Program-made: the position numbers and the translations under genes | Source: an uncultured Lachnospiraceae bacterium | GTDB lineage: Bacteria; Bacillota; Clostridia; Lachnospirales; Lachnospiraceae | Assembly (NCBI GenBank): GCA_910579505.1 | Contig: CAJTTZ010000006.1 | Span: 124,001 to 188,000, forward strand | Direction of reading: 5' to 3' | Length of the DNA stretch: 64,000 nucleotides | In this document: piece after piece, positions 59,713 through 64,000 of the stretch | How the letters are laid out: each line of letters begins with the position of its first letter | How positions within the stretch are numbered: the first letter of the stretch is position 1 | Notes under the pieces: generated by a model | Seen by the model: only the letters and a program-made list of their open reading frames with translations | Told to the model about the DNA's origin: nothing | The model's database searches: none

Positions 59713-60459
59713 TCAGAAGCCATAGACCTCATAAATCTCCGGCGTATACACCCCCGGCTTTTCATACACGATCAGCGGTTTCTCCACCGTCATACGCGGT
59801 CTGCCGCCTCGTACCGCCTCCAGAAGAACCATATTGGGTTCCTTATCCACAAACGGATATACCAGCCGCATTCGTTTCGGCTCAAGCTTATATTTCGTCA
59901 GCGTCACGATGATCTCCGCCAGCCGGAAGGGCCTGTGCACAAGAAAAAATCTGCCGCCCGGTACAAGAAGCCTTGCTGTCTGCAAAATCACATCCTCCAG
60001 CGTGCAGAGAATTTCATGTCTGGCAACTGCCTTCGCATCTGCCGGGTTTTGCAGGCCATGCTGCCCGATCATGTAGGGCGGATTGCAGGTGATAACGTCA
60101 AAGGAAGCAGCGTCAAACAGCTGATCTGCCTCCTTAATGTCTCCCGTAACAATATCAATTTTTTCTTCCAGCCCGTTTAAGGCTACGCTCCGCCCTGCCA
60201 TCTCCGCGCTGTCCGCCTGAATCTCCAGTCCTGTCAGATGCGACGCCTTCGTCTTCGCCTCCAACAGAATGGGAATAATTCCCGTTCCCGTACCAAGATC
60301 CAATACCCGGGCACCCTCTTTCACAACAGCAAAGCCCGAAAGCAGCACGGCGTCCATACCGAAACAGAAACGCTCCGGCGCCTGTATAATACTGTACCCG
60401 TTCCTTTGCAGATCGTCTATTCTCTCATTTTCTTTCAGAGGTATATTCCGCTTCAACAC
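59713..60459 (-). CDS. trmN6: tRNA1(Val) A37 N6-methyltransferase-like protein
   Basis: The product has 248 residues. It is a class I methyltransferase: motif I VLDLGTGTGIIPILL, motif II LTGLEIQADSAEMAGRS and the NPPY tetrad in DVITCNPPYMIG, typical of N6-adenine methylation. It corresponds to YabB of Bacillus. The start is a GTG at 60459, with GGAG 8 bases upstream, 15 bases after the ricT stop. The YabA replication regulator gene, which normally lies between ricT and trmN6, is not present here. Confidence 0.88.
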   Translation of the reverse strand: MLKRNIPLKENERIDDLQRNGYSIIQAPERFCFGMDAVLLSGFAVVKEGARVLDLGTGTGIIPILLEAKTKASHLTGLEIQADSAEMAGRSVALNGLEEKIDIVTGDIKEADQLFDAASFDVITCNPPYMIGQHGLQNPADAKAVARHEILCTLEDVILQTARLLVPGGRFFLVHRPFRLAEIIVTLTKYKLEPKRMRLVYPFVDKEPNMVLLEAVRGGRPRMTVEKPLIVYEKPGVYTPEIYEVYGF

Positions 60460-60474
60460 CGTCCGCTCTCCGAT

Positions 60475-61374
60475 TTACTTCCCTTGTCCATCCTTTTTTT
60501 CCAGCTTTTCAAGCTCTTTCAGTTCAGCGTCGTTCGCCTCCGTCTTGCGGTTCTTGCCATGCCTTCTCTTAAATCGAAGCTGATCCGCCCGGTACTCCTG
60601 AATCTCCTTTTCGTCGCCTACATCCACGATAACCTTAACAAGCTGCCGCAGCACATTTACACTTTGTACCTCTCCCTTTAACCCGTCGTCGGTCGTCACA
60701 TAGTCGCCCACGTTCGGCAGCTTTCGATTCAGCTCCTCGTAAGTTTCCTCCTCATTTTTCAGGCAGCACATCAGTCTGCCGCAGACACCGGAAATTTTTG
60801 TTGGATTCAGGGATAGGTTCTGCTCCTTCGCCATCTTGATAGACACCGGCGCAAACTCTGACAAATGGGTATGGCAGCACAGCGGCCGGCCACAGATACC
60901 GATACCGCCCAAAATTTTCGTCTCGTCCCTCACGCCAATCTGCCTAAGCTCAATTCTTGTCTTAAACACTGCCGCCAGATCCTTCACAAGTTCCCGGAAA
61001 TCAATCCTTCCGTCCGCCGTAAAATAAAAGAGAACTTTGTTGTTGTCGAACGTGTACTCCGCGTCGATCAGCTTCATCTGCAAGCCGTGTTTCCTTATCT
61101 TTTCCAGACAAATTTTGAAGGCGTCTTTTTCCTTCTGTCTGTTTGACGCCTCCTGTTCATCATCCTTCTGGTTTGCTATCCGAAGAACCGATTTCAGGGG
61201 CTGTACCACCTTTTCGTCCTCCACCTCCCTGGGCATTCCGATCACCGTGCCATACTCGATGCCCCGCGCCGTCTCCACGATCACGTGGTCTCCCTGTTTG
61301 ATCTCCAATTTCCCCGGGTCAAAAAAATATACTTTACCGGCGGTACGGAACCGCACGCCTATTACCTTGATCAT
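60475..61374 (-). CDS. ricT: RicT/YaaT (PSP1 domain) regulatory protein
   Basis: The product has 299 residues. The PSP1 domain includes VIGVRFRTAGKVYFFDPG and GDHVIVETARGIEYGTV. Cysteines important in this family occur in GICGRPLCCHTHLSEFAPVS and ISGVCGRLMCCLKNEE. In Bacillus it is part of the Y complex that binds Fe-S clusters, controls RNase Y and mRNA processing, and is needed for sporulation onset. Here a Lys-rich tail of 45 residues follows. GGAGG is 10 bases upstream of the ATG. Confidence 0.9.
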   Translation of the reverse strand: MIKVIGVRFRTAGKVYFFDPGKLEIKQGDHVIVETARGIEYGTVIGMPREVEDEKVVQPLKSVLRIANQKDDEQEASNRQKEKDAFKICLEKIRKHGLQMKLIDAEYTFDNNKVLFYFTADGRIDFRELVKDLAAVFKTRIELRQIGVRDETKILGGIGICGRPLCCHTHLSEFAPVSIKMAKEQNLSLNPTKISGVCGRLMCCLKNEEETYEELNRKLPNVGDYVTTDDGLKGEVQSVNVLRQLVKVIVDVGDEKEIQEYRADQLRFKRRHGKNRKTEANDAELKELEKLEKKDGQGK

Positions 61375-61452
61375 AATCTATCTACCTCCACATTATCTAC
61401 ACCTTATATCGCCAGCAAATAAAGCGTAGTATTACTGCCTGAAATTCCACAT

Positions 61453-62442
61453 TCAGTTTTCCTTAATCGTCAGGAGCAAGAGTTCCATCGTCAAATCAAA
61501 ATTGACATTTGCTTCCAGCCTTCTCTTCGCCTGCTGCAGCGCATTCACAATCGTCTCGATTCCCTCATAGGTGCTTCTGTCCGCCACGCTCCTGATCTGC
61601 TTAATCTCATTGCGGAAAACAAGGCTGTTCATGTCTTTCGTCGCCTTAAACAGAAGTACATCCCTGTACCACACCGTCAGAATATCCAGATAGTCATTGA
61701 TATCCAGATTGTACTCCGTAATCTTTTTGATCGCCTTAACGATCTCGTTAATCTCCATATCATTGATGTATTTTACAAGCGAAATGGCTTCGTCCTTAAC
61801 CTTCTCAAACTCCTCGCTGCCGGCAAGATGCTTCGCTTTTCCCACGTTTCCCCTCGCGAAGGCAACGCATATATTCGCCTTATAGTCCGGCACCGCCAGT
61901 TCTTCCATCAGATACTTTTTTACAAGCGCATCCGCCACCGGCTTCATGTTGAGCACCACGCAGCGGCTGATGATCGTGGGCAGAAGTTCCTCCACATTGG
62001 AGGTAAGGATCAGAATTACCGCGTAAGCCGGCGGTTCCTCCAGCGTCTTTAAAAGCGCATTCTGTGCCTGGGGCGTCATCTTCTCGCCCTCATTCATAAT
62101 ATATATTTTGCGTGGGCTGCTGTACGGCTTGATCCCGATATCATTATTGATCTGCTCCCTGATATCCTCCACCCCGATGGTATTCGGCTTTTCGTGGCTG
62201 ACATAAATGATATCCGGCTGATTCCGGCTGATCGCCTGTTTGCAGGAATGGCACTCCCCGCAAGGCTCTGTGCCGCCCTTTTCACATTGCAGTGCCATCG
62301 CAAAAAGGCGGGCGATAAACTCCTTGCCCGCGTTGCGCTCTCCGTTGATAATATAAGCATGGGAAACCTTGTCCGTCTCTATCGCGTTCCGTATATGCTG
62401 TTTCAGTTCTTCCTGACCGATAATGTCTGAAAACTTTGGCAT
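61453..62442 (-). CDS. holB: DNA polymerase III delta-prime subunit
   Basis: The product has 329 residues. It is a clamp-loader AAA+ domain with a zinc-binding Cys series (CEKGGTEPCGECHSC, three Cys visible plus one more), P-loop-like NGERNAGKEFIA, DEAD-equivalent KIYIMNEGEKM and the block AQNALLKTLEEPP. It helps load the beta clamp during replication. GGGGG precedes the ATG. It is 14 bases from the yaaR gene. Confidence 0.9.
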   Translation of the reverse strand: MPKFSDIIGQEELKQHIRNAIETDKVSHAYIINGERNAGKEFIARLFAMALQCEKGGTEPCGECHSCKQAISRNQPDIIYVSHEKPNTIGVEDIREQINNDIGIKPYSSPRKIYIMNEGEKMTPQAQNALLKTLEEPPAYAVILILTSNVEELLPTIISRCVVLNMKPVADALVKKYLMEELAVPDYKANICVAFARGNVGKAKHLAGSEEFEKVKDEAISLVKYINDMEINEIVKAIKKITEYNLDINDYLDILTVWYRDVLLFKATKDMNSLVFRNEIKQIRSVADRSTYEGIETIVNALQQAKRRLEANVNFDLTMELLLLTIKEN

Positions 62443-62456
62443 TTGTATCCCCCTCT

Positions 62457-62897
62457 TTAAGTAAAGATATCCAACAGCAGTCCCCGGATCTCTCCGATTT
62501 TTTCGAGAATCGCCAGATTGTCCTGTTCATCCTTCACAAGTTCCTGTGCCAGCGCGTCCAGATTCTGGTCGATCAGACGTATGATCCCGTAAACCCTGTG
62601 CCGTCCTCTTCTATCCAGAAAGTTTTCTCTGGAAAAGGCGTGGGACCTGTTGACAATCTCATTTAAGAAGTCCTTCACCAGCGCACGATACCGTTTCATA
62701 TCCTTAATATCGCGGTGCTTGGCAAGCTTATCCCCCTGTCTTGTGATCTCCTCCATCATGCCGGCCAGGGCATTCTGCAGATCCTGCTCCTCAATCCTGC
62801 TGACCAGAGTGAACTTGAACGTACCGTCTGTCTCCTGCGCCTGCGTCGGCTGCTCGATCTGCGGTGCCTGCTGTATCTGATTTACTTTAATGTCCAC
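62457..62897 (-). CDS. yaaR: YaaR family (DUF327) protein
   Basis: The product has 146 residues. It is mostly helical and matches DUF327: [40 protein letters not shown] and [20 protein letters not shown]. Its function is unknown; its place between the kinase-like gene and holB is conserved in Firmicutes. The GTG at 62897 is chosen because GGGGAGG lies 8 bases upstream; a GTG three codons further upstream is inside that ribosome site. Confidence 0.85.
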   Translation of the reverse strand: MDIKVNQIQQAPQIEQPTQAQETDGTFKFTLVSRIEEQDLQNALAGMMEEITRQGDKLAKHRDIKDMKRYRALVKDFLNEIVNRSHAFSRENFLDRRGRHRVYGIIRLIDQNLDALAQELVKDEQDNLAILEKIGEIRGLLLDIFT

Positions 62898-62925
62898 TCC
62901 CGTCACCTCCCCGCTGCGTCACACC

Positions 62926-63516
62926 TTACTGCAAGTGTTCCTCCAGATAATCTAAAATTTCGTTCAAACAGCTTTCCAGCTGATCGTTATAAAATGTCCT
63001 GTCTATTTTAGACAGCGCCAGTTTCTCCTCGGAAAAGTCCTGCGCATCCGCCAGATACCTTCTGCACAGCTCCTCATACTTCGGATGGTCCTGCGCCTTC
63101 TCCCGGTCCAGTGCACGCTGCAGGCGCACGCCGTCGTCCAGCTCTATCATGACCGGGACTACTTTATCCGAGCCATAAAACCCACGAAGCTGATCGTAAG
63201 CCTCCAGCGTACCTATCAGCACATAAGAATGCGCCGAGAGATCAATTTCCGCGTCAGCCACAGTAAAATACCGCCATACGCCGTAATAGGTATCATATGC
63301 TCTCGCCTCAATAACGCTGCCCTGCTTCAGAAATTTCTGGAAGCCCTCTTCATCCGTAAAATGATATTCTACACCGTCCTGTTCCCCCGCCCGGATCGGA
63401 CGGGTCGTATAGGGCACAATCGTCCTTAACGGAACGCTGTTCTGCGCAAGCAGCCTCTTATAAATGGTATCTTTTCCCGACGAGCTCTTCCCCATCAGGC
63501 ATACTATTTTCCCCAT
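62926..63516 (-). CDS. Guanylate kinase-like protein
   Basis: The product has 196 residues. It has a P-loop (CLMGKSSSGKDTIYKRL), the guanylate kinase-type block VPYTTRPIRAGEQDGVEYHFTDEEGF and the later VIEARAYDTYYGVW. Guanylate kinase makes GDP from GMP and ATP. In Bacillus the same place is held by thymidylate kinase; some Clostridia carry this gmk-like gene instead, and a regular gmk may be elsewhere, so it may be a paralogue with a different nucleotide. It lies 38 bases from the decarboxylase stop. The ribosome site is weak. Confidence 0.8.
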   Translation of the reverse strand: MGKIVCLMGKSSSGKDTIYKRLLAQNSVPLRTIVPYTTRPIRAGEQDGVEYHFTDEEGFQKFLKQGSVIEARAYDTYYGVWRYFTVADAEIDLSAHSYVLIGTLEAYDQLRGFYGSDKVVPVMIELDDGVRLQRALDREKAQDHPKYEELCRRYLADAQDFSEEKLALSKIDRTFYNDQLESCLNEILDYLEEHLQ

Positions 63517-63554
63517 GCCATTATCTTACCTTAATATAATAAGAATTTCAACCG

Positions 63555-64000
63555 CTACGACGCCACCACAGTAATCTCTCCGCTCTCGGATACCCCTTGT
63601 ATGTTCAGCCCCGCTCCGCGGCATTCCTCAATCTGCCTTATCACCACTTCATCCAATAGTTCTCCCGGCGCCACAATCGGGCTTCCCGGCGGATAAAGGT
63701 TGATAAATCCTGCCGCTACCCTGCCTGCCGCCTGCTGCAGAGGCACCGTCTCCCATTCGCCATGAAATGCCCTGGCAAGCGGCATACGGCTTTTAAGCTG
63801 CCTGTTCAGCGCACTCTTACCCGGTACAGAGCCTGCGTCGTCCGTACTCTCCTCTATCCTACCATCTATTTCACAAAGCGCGTCAGCCAATCTCTGCCAT
63901 CCTGTCGCCTCATCCATCAGCGTCATAATCGCCAGCACGTACGTTTGCGCCGCCATCTCCATTTCCAGATGATAATCTTCCCGCAAAATATCAGCAAGTT
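63555..64000 (-). CDS. Orn/Lys/Arg decarboxylase, C-terminal part
   Basis: Only the last 148 or so residues are inside the window; the frame is open to the right edge (LADILREDYHLEMEMAAQTY). This part is the C-terminal domain of fold type I basic amino acid decarboxylases, with AGFINLYPPGSPIVAPGELL as the hallmark. Such PLP enzymes (SpeA/YaaO/Cad) make polyamines; in Firmicutes a family member stands at the head of the tmk-holB block. The PLP-binding Lys lies outside the window. Substrate cannot be assigned. Confidence 0.85.
   Translation of the reverse strand, partial: LADILREDYHLEMEMAAQTYVLAIMTLMDEATGWQRLADALCEIDGRIEESTDDAGSVPGKSALNRQLKSRMPLARAFHGEWETVPLQQAAGRVAAGFINLYPPGSPIVAPGELLDEVVIRQIEECRGAGLNIQGVSESGEITVVAS

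Overview
The window looks like a chromosomal segment of a spore-forming, anaerobic Clostridia member, most probably a Lachnospiraceae relative. This rests on content: spore maturation genes spmA and spmB, a CotH kinase, a SleL-type cortex glucosaminidase, a FabK-type fatty acid cluster without fabI, the Firmicute rsmI-trmN6-ricT-holB-yaaR block, RsgI-like ECF anti-sigma control, AGGAGG-type ribosome sites and Gram-positive sigma-A promoters. No rRNA, tRNA, CRISPR array, insertion sequence or prophage was seen. Both edges cut a gene.

Layout: 1-2 kb holds the start of a secreted acidic protein and a Uma2-family protein. 2.1-12.7 kb is a sugar uptake and sensing locus: a YtfQRT-YjfF-like furanose ABC transporter, an AraR-type repressor, and a three-part sensor (membrane-anchored binding protein, LytS-type kinase, YesN-type AraC regulator). 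12.8-24.8 kb is mixed: a GGDEF cyclase, a DUF885 protein, a FabT-like MarR repressor, SpmB, a membrane-anchored Mrr-like nuclease, a CE2 esterase, a ROK fructokinase, an FAD oxidoreductase, uridine phosphorylase, a Cu/Zn-SOD-like protein, a degenerate vWA-like protein and a hemerythrin-CheX-like fusion. 24.8-29.1 kb is an ECF sigma / anti-sigma / repeat surface protein module headed by a small secreted His-rich protein. 29.2-38.3 kb has a lipoprotein, a LytTR two-component pair, a LysM-GH18 protein, a fructosamine-kinase-like protein, SpmA and a CotH-DUF4956-VTC operon. 38.5-51.1 kb has a truncated DUF4143 ATPase, an OmpR-type pair, a lower-GC ABC transporter under its own repressor, a second OmpR-type pair with a LolD/FtsX-type ABC transporter, and a chemotaxis receptor.

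51.1-58.8 kb is the type II fatty acid synthesis cluster, transcribed leftward as acpP-fabK-fabD-fabG-fabF-fabZ-(second FabK-like)-fabH, with an 85-bp tandem repeat before fabH. 58.8-64 kb is the conserved housekeeping block ending in a basic amino acid decarboxylase.

The strongest regulatory links read from sequence are these. Operators of the form TTTGA-N3-TCAAA lie at the MarR gene, at acpP and ahead of fabD, which points to a FabT-like lipid regulon. Twin operators TATCA-N3-TGATA overlie both promoters of the small ABC locus. A terminator-gated operon places the His-rich secreted protein ahead of the ECF sigma factor, whose anti-sigma also carries a His-rich tail.
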